Shown here piece by piece: positions 1 through 7,179 of a stretch of DNA of 34,258 nucleotides. The first letter of the stretch is position 1; every line of letters begins with the position of its first letter. Under the pieces are notes generated by a model. That model was given only the letters and a program-made list of their open reading frames with translations, did no database searches and was not told where the DNA came from. The DNA lies in the NCBI GenBank assembly GCA_043749225.1, contig JAYVEP010000100.1:1-34258 (forward strand), in the 5' to 3' direction. This stretch comes from JANXUC01 sp043749225 (GTDB lineage Bacteria; Acidobacteriota; Terriglobia; Terriglobales; Acidobacteriaceae). The translations under genes and the position numbers were made by a program.

Positions 1-47
1 GCTGCTCTATTTTTCGTCCACACCAAAACAACGAAATCGAGTTAAAG

Positions 48-90
48 TGTTACCCATGTCCCCGGTCTAATCTGTTACCTATCTCCCCGT
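48..90. repeat. IS-end-like imperfect direct repeats
   Basis: Two 18-bp sequences, TGTTACCCATGTCCCCGG (48-65) and TGTTACCTATCTCCCCGT (73-90), are identical at 15 of 18 positions and spaced 25 bp start to start. Tandem TGTTACC-AT-TCCCCGG motifs of this kind resemble the terminal regions of integrase-type insertion sequences. Directly after them the reading frame of a response regulator becomes recognisable. I infer that this is the end of an element whose body lies outside the window. Confidence 0.5.
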
Positions 91-97
91 CCGAACA

Positions 98-547
98 GGT
101 GTGCGTGGGATGTTTTGTTTTGCGAAAACATCTCTGAGTTCGCTGTGCAAATGTATTCACGCAGTGCGGGACGGCCAGATTTGGGCCAATACAAGGCAGA
201 TTCATTTCCTGCTGGAGCAGGTTTGCCAAGTGCCGTCGATGCGCGTGGTCAATGACTGCGGGCGCAGCCTGCTGACGCCCCGCGAAGGCCAAGTTGTAGC
301 GCTGGTTGCGGAGGGTATGAGCAATCGCGACGTCTCCAACGAACTCAGTCTGAGCGAACACACGGTGAAAAAGTACCTCTTCCGCATTTTCGATAAGCTG
401 GGTGTATCGAATCGGGTGGAACTGGTGTTGTACGCGGTTCATCACACCGATTCTCGCCCGACACAATGGGTGCCGGAGATTCCAGTGCGAGCGATGCCGG
501 TAAGCGCGGCAGTGCAGGTATCGGTGGCACGGGCGATTCCAGCCTAG
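98..547 (+). pseudogene. 5'-truncated NarL/LuxR-family response regulator
   Basis: The C-terminal half is a LuxR-type helix-turn-helix: LTPREGQVVALVAEGMSN, then SLSEHTVKKYLFRIFDKLGV (recognition helix) and NRVELVLYAV. Before it, G-V-R-G-M-F-C-F followed by KCIHAVRDGQIWA and HFLLEQ matches the last beta strand, helix and linker of a NarL-type receiver domain. The phospho-acceptor Asp and the first roughly 90-100 residues of the receiver are missing. Family-like sequence begins at about base 98, right after the IS-end-like repeats at 48-90, so the gene was probably cut by an insertion. A GTG at 101 could start a 148-aa remnant that keeps the DNA-binding domain, but no good Shine-Dalgarno precedes it. 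It could be a dead fragment or an unregulated DNA-binding protein. Confidence 0.7.
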
Positions 548-647
548 AATCCGATCCGGATTGGGCGGCTCTCGGCTACAATGTCCACCAGCGTGCAATC
601 GAATCGGTTGTGCGTTGGTGGACGCGATTCAGCCAAGGCGTTCACTC

Positions 648-1031
648 TTGAATGGAGCGCTTTTGGCCGATCTGGAAAACCCGCGGCGTTGGACAGTGCT
701 GGTTTCCGGAACCTTGGTCGGAATCCTCGCGTTAGTGGTTCTCTATACCAATCGTGGCCGGCTCAGCAGCCCGCTGTCGATCGTCGTTCTTGCCGCGGTC
801 GGCTTGCTTGCGCTGATTTTGCAGTTGCGCTTGCGTGGCCGCGGAGACGCGAATCGAATTGCCTCCCCGCCGTGGTTGAATGTTGTCGGTGTGGGATGCG
901 CGCTGGCTGCGCTGGGAGCCGATTTCACCGGATTCCACGCGGACTACGCGCCCGCGTTCGCACTCCTGGCGGTCGGGTGTTTTGCCGTGAGCAGCGTGAT
1001 CGTGTTGCAGTCCATGCGCAAGGCGGGATGA
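648..1031 (+). CDS. small four-helix membrane protein, unknown function
   Basis: About 127 aa with four predicted hydrophobic helices: VLVSGTLVGILALVVLY (about 16-32), SIVVLAAVGLLALILQL (about 43-59), WLNVVGVGCALAALGADF (about 75-92) and FALLAVGCFAVSSVIVL (about 104-120). A short basic loop (RLRGRGDANR) separates helices 2 and 3. The frame is open from a TTG at 561, but the first part (561-647) is not membrane-like. I prefer the TTG at 648, which has an AAGG about 10 nt upstream; a GTG at 618 is an alternative. It follows the truncated regulator on the same strand and ends 20 bp before the convergent PilZ-TonB gene. I do not recognise the family. Confidence 0.55.
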   Translation: MNGALLADLENPRRWTVLVSGTLVGILALVVLYTNRGRLSSPLSIVVLAAVGLLALILQLRLRGRGDANRIASPPWLNVVGVGCALAALGADFTGFHADYAPAFALLAVGCFAVSSVIVLQSMRKAG

Positions 1032-1050
1032 TCTGCGCGGGTAAGCTCAG

Positions 1051-1935
1051 TTATTTCAGCTTAAAGGCCACTTCGATCGTGGTTTCGACTTCAACGGCTG
1101 CGCCATTCAGCGTGAACGGTGAGAAGCGCCAGTTTTTCACCGCATCGATGGCTGCCTGGGCCAATTCTGGCGGGCCGCTGATCAATTGGACGTCCAAAAC
1201 CCGACCATCCTTCCCAATTACAGTGTCGAGCAGTACGCCGCCTTCAATGTCTTTGTTGCGGGCCGCTTCGGGATAAACGGGCATCGTCCGGTAGCTGATG
1301 AGGGATTGCATCACGTCGGCGGCCACAATCATGCGCTGCGGCGGAATGTCGGGTGTGGCAGTTAAGGCCGCGCGCTCCGGAGAGGTCAGAAGCTTGCTGA
1401 ACTTTGTTGGATGGTAATAGCTCCACCAGCCTCCGCCCATTGCCAACAGCGCAAACAGCAGCCCCAACAAAGTCAGAGGTGCGGTGCGACTAGCGCGCCT
1501 TCGTGACCATTTTTGTTGAGGGCGGGTGGACAGGAAGTTCAACTCGGTTGCCACCGGCGCGAACTTTGCAGTATCGGCCGCCGAGACTATCACCGGATGC
1601 CCCGTTTCCGCCCATTGGCGCACCAGCTCAAGCTTGGTGGCGTTGACGGTAGAAAATTCCAGGCCACACCGGATGCGGTCCTGGTATCGGACCCGGGCGC
1701 GGGCCTGTACGAATTCGCCGGAATTGGGCAGCCCAAACTCAATCCCTACGGACTCCCCTATATAGAGATCGCCAGCGAGCACTACGCTGAGGCCGCCAAG
1801 TCCGGCATCGACCACCCTTCCGGGCAGGTTTTGGGGAATCCCTGAGCGCAGCACAGTGACCTCGGCGGGTGACGTCAATTCGTAGCGCGGGTGCTTCCGC
1901 CGCAGCGGAACTTGTAGGGGGACTGCTGCCATCAA
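1051..1935 (-). CDS. PilZ domain - transmembrane - TonB C-terminal domain protein
   Basis: 294 aa. The N-terminal ~110 residues form a PilZ domain. R13-x3-R17 (RRKHPRYE) is the c-di-GMP-binding arginine motif; the second motif reads D-A-G-L-G-G, with Gly where the family (D/N-x-S-x-x-G) has Ser. A basic stretch and one membrane helix (LTLLGLLFALLAMGGGWW) follow at about 150-170. The last 90 residues are a TonB C-terminal domain (PVYPEAARNKDIEGGVLLDT, then VKNWRFSPFTLNGAAVEVE). The topology implies a cytoplasmic c-di-GMP sensor joined to a periplasmic energy-transducing or scaffold domain. There is no ExbB/ExbD or receptor nearby, so the partner is unknown. An ATGATG pair offers two adjacent starts. 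A promoter lies at 2014-2042. Confidence 0.85.
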   Translation of the reverse strand: MMAAVPLQVPLRRKHPRYELTSPAEVTVLRSGIPQNLPGRVVDAGLGGLSVVLAGDLYIGESVGIEFGLPNSGEFVQARARVRYQDRIRCGLEFSTVNATKLELVRQWAETGHPVIVSAADTAKFAPVATELNFLSTRPQQKWSRRRASRTAPLTLLGLLFALLAMGGGWWSYYHPTKFSKLLTSPERAALTATPDIPPQRMIVAADVMQSLISYRTMPVYPEAARNKDIEGGVLLDTVIGKDGRVLDVQLISGPPELAQAAIDAVKNWRFSPFTLNGAAVEVETTIEVAFKLK

Positions 1936-2013
1936 ACTTACCGTCTCTTTGCCTGAGCCAAACTGGCTCTGGCAGGGGGAATCGACGAACTTGGCACGGG
2001 CTGGAGTACTTGC

Positions 2014-2042
2014 AGACTAATTGGGCCGAGGGCGTGTGTCAA
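2014..2042 (-). promoter_or_regulatory. sigma70-type promoter of the PilZ-TonB gene
   Basis: Reading the minus strand, TTGACA (2042-2037) is followed after exactly 17 nt by TAGTCT (2019-2014). The -35 is perfect; the -10 keeps only the T, A and final T. The start point would be near 2007, giving a leader of about 70 nt before the ATG at 1935. Confidence 0.5.
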
Positions 2043-2181
2043 TCGGATCAAGCAGTCTTTTGGGCGGGTGCTATGTTGTCGGAAGCTGGCATCCAGGGTG
2101 CCGGGAATTTGGCACCAATGACGCAAATCGCGCCTTGAGGTGACGCAAATTGCAGTTGCTTGTCCACCGTTGCGGGCGGAT

Positions 2182-2264
2182 GGCCCAGGCTTTTGATCTC
2201 TCCGATGCAACCAGGACAAAGGGTGGCCCATCCTTCGTTCTTTAGAGGGTGGGAGTAAGTACAC
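2182..2264 (-). repeat. 83-bp interspersed repeat, copy 1 (minus orientation)
   Basis: The reverse complement of this segment aligns almost throughout with 2506-2585: both read G-T-G-T-(x)-TACT-CCCACCCT, then ACGAAGGATGGGxCACCCTTT, then a block ending in CTGGGCC. It carries the motif GGGTGGCCCA also found at the ends of the 173-bp elements downstream. It lies in a gene-free stretch. The ORF that runs through it repeats the translated repeat and is not a gene. Confidence 0.75.
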
Positions 2265-2505
2265 GCAACGCCATCGCGCTTCACGCGACCCGATCCCGGA
2301 ACGAAATCTTCTCCCAACCTTCGTTCGCGCCAACCGACAGTAGCGCAGGCGAGTTTGTTCTAAAATGGCGAGGAAGCGGTTGCGGCTTGTGGCCGAGCGG
2401 AACCCTTGCTTTCTCCGGTAACACGATCACGTGATAAAGTGCAGGTTATTCGAGACGTAGTAGCGGTGGAGGTTGGGCGGCATGATGGAGAGTATAGGCT
2501 CGAGG
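2265..2505. other. gene-free spacer between repeat copies
   Basis: No ORF with a recognisable product, ribosome binding site or codon structure is visible on either strand. A TGGCCGAGCGG at about 2391 resembles a tRNA-Leu/Ser D arm, but no acceptor stem or T arm can be built around it. Confidence 0.5.
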
Positions 2506-2585
2506 GTGTTTACTCCCACCCTTCAAAAAACGAAGGATGGGGCACCCTTTATCCGGGTTGGATCGGGGAGGTCAAAGGCTGGGCC
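2506..2585 (+). repeat. 80-bp interspersed repeat, copy 2 (plus orientation)
   Basis: Inverted second copy of the repeat at 2182-2264; the pair is about 240 bp apart and could form a long imperfect hairpin. It continues into GGGCCACCCGC (2581-2591), the same terminal motif as the right ends of the 173-bp elements at 2766 and 3645, so the families are related. Confidence 0.75.
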
Positions 2586-2765
2586 ACCCGCAAAGTGAAT
2601 CTAGGCATTGATGGATTGGTGGATTCAAGGTCCAAGTGCAACAGGGACGATTTTTAGCTGACCAGTACTGGACGAAGTCGAAGGCGCCGGATCGGTGCCC
2701 AGGTTCGCGTCCGTTCTTTGGACGATAACCTGGGCGGAGCAACGACACGGCCAAAGGTGCGAGGA

Positions 2766-2938
2766 AGGCGGGTGGCCCATTCAAGTCGTTTTGTGGCTTG
2801 AGTGGGGAGTTCGACAGACTGGACAAATATCGACTCGATCTCGCCCCTTCCTCAAAGGCGGTTGCTGGTGAGCCAGCCTTTACCATCCCCACTCTAAATT
2901 TCTGCAAAGAACGCAAAATTTAGAATGGGCCACCCGCG
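2766..2938 (+). repeat. 173-bp MITE-like element, copy A
   Basis: It begins GCGGGTGGCCCATTC (from about 2769) and ends GAATGGGCCACCCGC (to 2937), a perfect 15-bp terminal inverted repeat. It has the same length as copy B (3645-3817), with a handful of substitutions and two compensating single-base indels. An internal imperfect hairpin (CTAAATTTCTGC / GCAAAATTTAG) lies near the right end. It has no coding capacity of its own. It ends 31 bp before the start of the exported protein gene and places purine-rich sequence in front of it. Confidence 0.75.
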
Positions 2939-2968
2939 AAGGGGATGATTCATAAAGGCAGAAAATCG

Positions 2969-3628
2969 ATGATGAGATACGCCAGAAGTGCGGCACGCAG
3001 AGCAAGACGTAGCGGCTCGGGATTCGCGCTAAGGTGGAGCCTTGGCGCTTGTGTAGCGGTCTTCACCTTCGTAATTGCAAACAGGGCAGCCGACATTCCA
3101 CGTTCGAGCGACAACGATTCTTTTGCTGCTGCTGGCGCTGCGCGCATCGAAGCAATAGTAAGTCCATTGAAGATTCCGGCTGACGGGCGGATACGAGTGC
3201 GCTACCAAATTAGCAACCTCGGGCAATCGCCGCTGCTGGCCTCGGACTCAGATCTGGCAGGGGCATTCATGAGACTCGTAGTTCGCGACTCGGATGGAAA
3301 AGAGATTCCCAGTGGAACCTCTAGCGACGCGTCCTTCTATGGAAAATTGACGAGCGCTCAAAAGCTGGCGCGATTTTGGTTCGTAATTCCCAAGGGTCAC
3401 TTCGCCGGGAGCAGCTTCGAGGTTGACCTTGGCGGTAAACCGAAGATCAAGGCGGGAGCAAGGTACGCCCTGAGCGTGCGCCTGATTTCCGAGCCGGACT
3501 CTAGGATAACGAGAGACGACATAGAAACCGTAGCTCCAAATGGGACTCGCGTGCTAAAAGGGCAATTTGAATCTGACCCGGTTTGGATAACGACTGAGCC
3601 GGCTTGTTGTAAAGCGCCAAAGAAGTAA
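2969..3628 (+). CDS. exported protein of unknown function, bracketed by repeats
   Basis: 219 aa from the ATG at 2969 (ATGATG pair, AAAGG about 10 nt upstream); an earlier in-frame ATG at 2945 abuts repeat copy A and has no spacing for a ribosome binding site. The N-terminus is strongly basic (many Arg in residues 3-20), followed by a hydrophobic stretch, LGACVAVFTFVIANRAA, typical of a signal peptide or anchor. The mature part looks like a beta-sandwich: IEAIVSPLKIPADGRIRVRYQ and later YALSVRLISEPD, similar in feel to Ig-like or DUF-type periplasmic proteins. I cannot name a family. A CC pair sits near the C-terminus. The gene is flanked by direct copies of a 173-bp element with terminal inverted repeats, which suggests acquisition or rearrangement of this interval. 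Confidence 0.65.
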   Translation: MMRYARSAARRARRSGSGFALRWSLGACVAVFTFVIANRAADIPRSSDNDSFAAAGAARIEAIVSPLKIPADGRIRVRYQISNLGQSPLLASDSDLAGAFMRLVVRDSDGKEIPSGTSSDASFYGKLTSAQKLARFWFVIPKGHFAGSSFEVDLGGKPKIKAGARYALSVRLISEPDSRITRDDIETVAPNGTRVLKGQFESDPVWITTEPACCKAPKK

Positions 3629-3644
3629 CTTGATGAAATGATCC

Positions 3645-3817
3645 AGGCGGGTGGCCCATTCAAGCCGTTTTGTGGCTTGAGTGGGGGAGTTCGACAGAGT
3701 GGACAAACATCGACTCGATCTCGCCCCTTCCTCGAAGGCGGTTGCTGGTGGGCCAGCCTCTAACATCCCCACTCTAAATTTTGCAAAGAACGCAAAATTT
3801 AGAATGGGCCACCCGCG
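3645..3817 (+). repeat. 173-bp MITE-like element, copy B
   Basis: Direct repeat of 2766-2938 with the same perfect 15-bp terminal inverted repeats (GCGGGTGGCCCATTC / GAATGGGCCACCCGC). Its internal hairpin is perfect here: CTAAATTTTGC, a 7-nt loop AAAGAAC, GCAAAATTTAG (about 3773-3801). It starts 17 bp after the stop of the exported protein gene. No obvious target-site duplication was seen. Confidence 0.75.
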
Positions 3818-3900
3818 TTTTCTGCAGCGACGCCGGGGCTGCGCCATTCGGATGCGCTATGATGTCCCGTCCAAATCTTGTCCCTTGAAGCGAGGCGCCC

Positions 3901-5256
3901 CTGACCATCACCGCATCCCCAGCGAACTCGACACGCGCGCAGATACGTAAGGCTGGGCTGTTTTATTTCGTCTTTGTGATGTACGCGTACGCGACGGCTG
4001 GGCCGTTTGGGCTGGAAGACCAGGTCACCGCCAGCGGGCCGGGGTTGACGCTGCTGTTCCATTTAGTAATTCCATTCTTCTGGTGTATCCCTGTCTCGCT
4101 GGTGGCGGCTGAGTTGACGACCGCCTTGCCCGTCCAGGGAGGCTTCTATCGCTGGGTGCGCGCTGGCTTCGGAAACTTTTGGGGATTTCTGGCGGGCTGG
4201 TGGAACTGGTCGGCGTCGTTCATTTTGGGTGGAGTCTACGCCGTACTCTTTACCGACTACCTGGGCTTTTATTTTCCAGGGCTGGTGGGCTGGAAACATT
4301 ACATGGTGTCGCTGGCGGTGATCGCCGTCATCGGCTACGTGAACGTGCGCGGCATTCAGATGGCTGGCGTTGTCGCAACGGTGTTGGAGATTTTTATTCT
4401 GCTGCCGGTGGTGACGCTGTGCGTGATCGCTGCCACGAAATGGCGTCACAATCCGTTCGTACCGTTTGTGCCGCCGCACGTGCCGCCATTTCAAGTGCTT
4501 GGCGTGGGCCTGGCGTTGGGGCTCTGGCTGTACTCCGGGTATGAACAGTGCTCGACCGTTGCGGAAGAGGTGGAGAATCCTCAGCGCAGCTATCCGATTG
4601 CGTTGGCGGTGGTGGTGCCGCTATCGATTGCAACCTATTTTTTGCCGACACTATTTTCACTGGCGGCGCTGGGCAACTGGCAGGAATGGCATACGCGATA
4701 TTTTTCCGATGCGGCTTTTCTGATTGGCGGGCGCTGGCTGGGTTTCTGGATGACGATGGCGGCGATGGTGACGAACATCTCCATCCTGAACGCGACCGTG
4801 CTGACCACGACACGCATGCCGTCTGCGATGGCTGAGGATGGCTACCTTCCGAAAGTATTGACGCGGACGCATCCGCGTTATGGAACACCGTGGATCGCCA
4901 TCATGGTTTCCTGCGTGGTTTATGCCTTGCTGGCGTTGCAGACGTTAACGCAACTGATCAGCGTTTATGCGTGGCTCAGAATTGGAACGACGGTGCTGAC
5001 TGTTTTGTCGGGCTGGCGCATGCGGAAAACGCACCCGGATCTGCCGAGGCCTTTCCGCATTCCATGGGGAAGGGCTGGATTGTTTTATGTGGTGGCCGCG
5101 CCGGTAGTTATGAGTTGCGTGGCGTTGTGGGGGAGCGATCCGTTTGGGATGTGCTGGGGACCTCCGGCACTGCTGGCGGGGCCGATTGCGTATGTGGTGA
5201 TTTGGATGGTGAAGGGCAGACAGGCGGGACCCCCGCCAATGGGCGCAAAGAAATAG
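3901..5256 (+). CDS. APC-superfamily amino acid permease
   Basis: An integral membrane transporter with about 12 helices. Family features include the glycine-rich GPFGLEDQV of helix 1, VAAELTTALPVQGGFYRWV, LAGWWNWSASF, SGYEQCSTVAEEVENPQRSYP (conserved helix 6 and loop) and a later MAEDGYLPKVLTRTHPRYGTP. It would import amino acids or amines by cation symport or exchange. The start is a problem. The first ATG/GTG (3976) cuts off the first half of helix 1 (AGLFYFVFVMYAYATAG), and the frame is open upstream only to a TGA at 3886. CTG at 3901 with GAGG 5 nt before it is the best start I can see, but this is inference. An ATGATG at 3859 lies in the same frame before that TGA. A TATGAT hexamer (3858-3863) could be the -10. 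It converges with the FAD oxidase, which may act on its substrate. The stop codon lies inside a dispersed repeat. Confidence 0.85.
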   Translation: MTITASPANSTRAQIRKAGLFYFVFVMYAYATAGPFGLEDQVTASGPGLTLLFHLVIPFFWCIPVSLVAAELTTALPVQGGFYRWVRAGFGNFWGFLAGWWNWSASFILGGVYAVLFTDYLGFYFPGLVGWKHYMVSLAVIAVIGYVNVRGIQMAGVVATVLEIFILLPVVTLCVIAATKWRHNPFVPFVPPHVPPFQVLGVGLALGLWLYSGYEQCSTVAEEVENPQRSYPIALAVVVPLSIATYFLPTLFSLAALGNWQEWHTRYFSDAAFLIGGRWLGFWMTMAAMVTNISILNATVLTTTRMPSAMAEDGYLPKVLTRTHPRYGTPWIAIMVSCVVYALLALQTLTQLISVYAWLRIGTTVLTVLSGWRMRKTHPDLPRPFRIPWGRAGLFYVVAAPVVMSCVALWGSDPFGMCWGPPALLAGPIAYVVIWMVKGRQAGPPPMGAKK

Positions 5257-5290
5257 CAGATTCCTCACGATGGAACTGTTCGGAATGACA
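5252..5290 (+). repeat. dispersed 39-bp repeat, copy 1
   Basis: Reads AATAGCAGATTCCTCACG, seven or eight variable bases, then GTTCGGAATGACA. The same two blocks occur in inverse orientation at 28256-28293. The copy overlaps the TAG stop codon of the permease gene, so the element or its remnant supplies the end of that ORF. Confidence 0.7.
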
Positions 5291-5336
5291 AACTTCAGGG
5301 GTGTTTACAAACTTCAGGAGTGTTTACAAACTTCAG
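5288..5336. repeat. 19-bp tandem repeat, 2.6 units
   Basis: ACAAACTTCAGGGGTGTTT (5288-5306) is followed by a copy with one change (5307-5325) and a partial third unit (5326-5336). It fills the gap between the convergent permease and oxidase genes and runs up to the oxidase stop codon. Confidence 0.85.
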
Positions 5337-6635
5337 TCAGCTGATCCAATCCAGGAATCTGTAGTACGCTCCGGCCAGGGGGAGAGCCCAGGTTTGTCCG
5401 CTGCGCAGGCCGATGGGAGCGCTGCGGAACGGGATGCCGATAAAGGGTAGGTCGTTGGGGTCGCCGCAAATCGCACCGGCAATTTTTGTTCCAAAATAGG
5501 TAGCGGCTGCAACGCCGTGTCCGGCATAGCCTACAGCGTAGTGCATGCCGTTGAGTTGTCCGGCGTGCGGCATTACGTCCAAAGTGAAATCGAGCGAGCC
5601 TCCCCAAACGCATTCGGCTTTGATGTTGCGTAATTGCGGATAGATTTGCAGCATGTCGCGGTAGAGAATCTCGGCGCTTTGGTTGACCGTGTTGGCAGTC
5701 TCGGGGAAGAAGGCGGCGCGTCCGCCGAAAAGCAGGCGACGGTCGGGCATGAGGCGGTAATAGTGCGTGAAATGCATGGAGTCGTAAATCATGCGGTTGC
5801 GCGGGCTGAGTTCGTGGGCCAGCGCTTCGGGAAGAATTTCGGTTACCAGAATGTAGGAGCCGATGGGGATAACTTTCTTGCGCAGCGCCGGCGTGGCGCT
5901 GGTGGTGTAGGCGCCGCTGGCCAGAATAACTTCTTTCGCGACAACGCAGCCCTTCGACGTGCAAAGCTTGAAGCCGGTTGTTCCGTTGTTGGATTGCTGG
6001 TCGATTTTCTCGACACGGGTGTGGTCGAACAGCTGCGCGCCTGCTCGTTGTGCAGCCTGAGCAAGCCCGGCGACGTAGCGGGCGGGGTTCACCGAGACGC
6101 TCATTTCATCGACCATGCCGCCGAAATAGATGTCGGAACCGATCTCGCTGCGTAGGTCACTCTTAGAGATGATGGTCAACTGGCGATTGAATTCGCGCTG
6201 GATGAGTGCCGCCTGTTCTTCATAGTCGTCGAAATGAGACTGCTTGGAAGCGACTTCGAGGTGGCCGCAGCGGGAGAAATTGCACTCAATCTTTTCTTCG
6301 GTGACGATCTTCTCGACGCAATCGATGGAGGCGAGGGAAGCGGCGTACATGCGATGGACGAGCTCGCGTCCGTAGCGCGAAATCAGTGTGGGCACGGGCA
6401 GCTTCATTCCGGTAAGGACCATGCCGGCGTTGCGGCAACTGGCGCCCCATCCGAAGGTTTCGGCTTCCAGCACAGCGACACTGACGCCGCGCAAGGCCAG
6501 CGTCCGCGCGGCTGCCAACCCTGTAAAGCCAGCGCCTACGACAGCGACATCTACTTTTTCCGGCAGGGGTTGCGAGGGATTTCCCGCAGGGATGGATACA
6601 GTGTCGAGCCAGTAGTTCTTTGCCTGGATAGGAAT
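5337..6635 (-). CDS. FAD-dependent amino-acid/amine oxidoreductase (DAO family)
   Basis: 432 aa if started at the ATT at 6635. A typical N-terminal segment KNYWLDTV is followed by a Rossmann dinucleotide motif GAGFTGLAAA (G34-x-G36-x2-G39), then VAVLEAETFGWGASCRNAGM, the DadA/PuuB-type signature for FAD binding. Near the C-terminus are ECVWGGSLDFTLDVMPHAG and YAVGYAGHGVAAATYFG, the second FAD contact. The family oxidises amino acids or amines to imines with FAD. The frame is open upstream to a TAA at about 6662, with no ATG, GTG or TTG before the Rossmann motif. The TTG at 6518 lies inside that motif and cannot be the true start. The ATT at 6635 is preceded by GGAGG with 6 nt spacing and is the best candidate; an assembly frameshift from the ATG at 6666 is the alternative. 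It is convergent with an amino acid permease. Confidence 0.85.
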   Translation of the reverse strand: MPIQAKNYWLDTVSIPAGNPSQPLPEKVDVAVVGAGFTGLAAARTLALRGVSVAVLEAETFGWGASCRNAGMVLTGMKLPVPTLISRYGRELVHRMYAASLASIDCVEKIVTEEKIECNFSRCGHLEVASKQSHFDDYEEQAALIQREFNRQLTIISKSDLRSEIGSDIYFGGMVDEMSVSVNPARYVAGLAQAAQRAGAQLFDHTRVEKIDQQSNNGTTGFKLCTSKGCVVAKEVILASGAYTTSATPALRKKVIPIGSYILVTEILPEALAHELSPRNRMIYDSMHFTHYYRLMPDRRLLFGGRAAFFPETANTVNQSAEILYRDMLQIYPQLRNIKAECVWGGSLDFTLDVMPHAGQLNGMHYAVGYAGHGVAAATYFGTKIAGAICGDPNDLPFIGIPFRSAPIGLRSGQTWALPLAGAYYRFLDWIS

Positions 6636-6639
6636 TGCG

Positions 6640-6677
6640 CGCCTCCGGAAGGAGGAAGTTTAACATTTCCGGAGGCG
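6640..6677 (-). promoter_or_regulatory. hairpin sequestering the oxidase Shine-Dalgarno
   Basis: On the transcript CGCCTCCGGAA (6677-6667) pairs perfectly over 11 bp with TTCCGGAGGCG (6650-6640); the loop is 16 nt. The second arm contains the GGAGG that would serve the ATT start at 6635. Pairing would hide the ribosome binding site. An ATG (6666-6664) sits in the loop in a different frame. Regulation by this hairpin is inference. Confidence 0.55.
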
Positions 6678-6865
6678 TACACGGTTGCAGGGTTCGATGT
6701 TCAGTCGAGCGAGCGGCAGCCCGCACTGAGCACGCCTAGTATGAGAATGACTGTATCTGAGCCACTCCGCTAGACGGGCCGCCGACGTAGCCGAATCGGT
6801 TCGCCGGATTTAGGGCGATGTGTGCGGGAACTACGTTGAACCTGTTGAGGAGGCTGCGCGGACTT

Positions 6866-7138
6866 CTAGGGCCAGCGCTTGGCGGTTTCTTCCCAGCCCG
6901 AGGCTCGGGCGGCTGGCGTAGTGGTGGCTACCGGAAGGGTGGTTGGCTGCGGAATCCGGATCGGTTGCTGGTTCACGGCCTGACCTAAAGAGCTCCCGCC
7001 GATGCTTGACCGGCTCGTCTCGGACGATTCCTTCTCTTCCGAGAGCAGGGGTGCTACAAGACGCAGCGCCTCGACTTCTTTCTCAAGTCTGGCCAGTTCT
7101 ATTTCCTTCAGCCGCAATACTTCGTATACGTTTTTCAT
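6866..7138 (-). CDS. small coiled-coil protein, unknown function
   Basis: 90 aa. It starts MKNVYEVLRLKEIELARLEKEVEALRL, a charged leucine-heptad helix likely to form a coiled coil, then a Ser/Thr/Pro-rich low-complexity tail ending GWEETAKRWP. Short proteins with an MKNVYEVLR-K-type start are, from memory, recurrent in acidobacteria, but I know of no function. I chose the ATG at 7138 over the frame's first start at 7168. An AAGG precedes it by 8 nt, and the promoter at 7180-7208 predicts a transcript start near 7173, which would leave almost no leader for 7168. It lies 135 bp downstream of the GAF gene but has its own promoter. Confidence 0.7.
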   Translation of the reverse strand: MKNVYEVLRLKEIELARLEKEVEALRLVAPLLSEEKESSETSRSSIGGSSLGQAVNQQPIRIPQPTTLPVATTTPAARASGWEETAKRWP

Positions 7139-7179
7139 GTCTTGCACCTTGGGAAGAATGTGGAGCACAAGTTACTGAG

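Noticed and set aside
50..598. 182-codon ORF on the minus strand opposite the response regulator
   Set aside because: It is antisense to a recognisable HTH domain, has His/Arg-rich composition typical of an antisense frame, and matches no family.
2048..2333. Minus-strand ORFs across the repeat region, with a Ser-His-Pro-Leu-Lys-Asn-Glu-Gly-Trp-like segment
   Set aside because: They translate the interspersed repeat; the same peptide appears from the second copy in another context. No ribosome site or family.
2370..2465. Possible tRNA (TGGCCGAGCGG resembles a D arm, GGTTATTCGAGAC a T loop)
   Set aside because: No 7-bp acceptor stem, no anticodon stem in the right place and no proper T arm could be built.
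2572..2916. Minus-strand ORF through repeat copy A, and its counterpart 3554-3847 through copy B
   Set aside because: The two ORFs resemble each other only because they read through the 173-bp element; the frames start and end outside it in unrelated sequence.
3859..3888. Selenocysteine read-through at TGA 3886 to join ATGATG to the permease frame
   Set aside because: The position is in a non-conserved N-terminal tail, no SECIS-like hairpin was seen directly after the TGA, and permeases have no Sec precedent.
5288..5336. CRISPR-like repeat array
   Set aside because: The 19-bp units are contiguous with no spacers; it is a simple tandem repeat.
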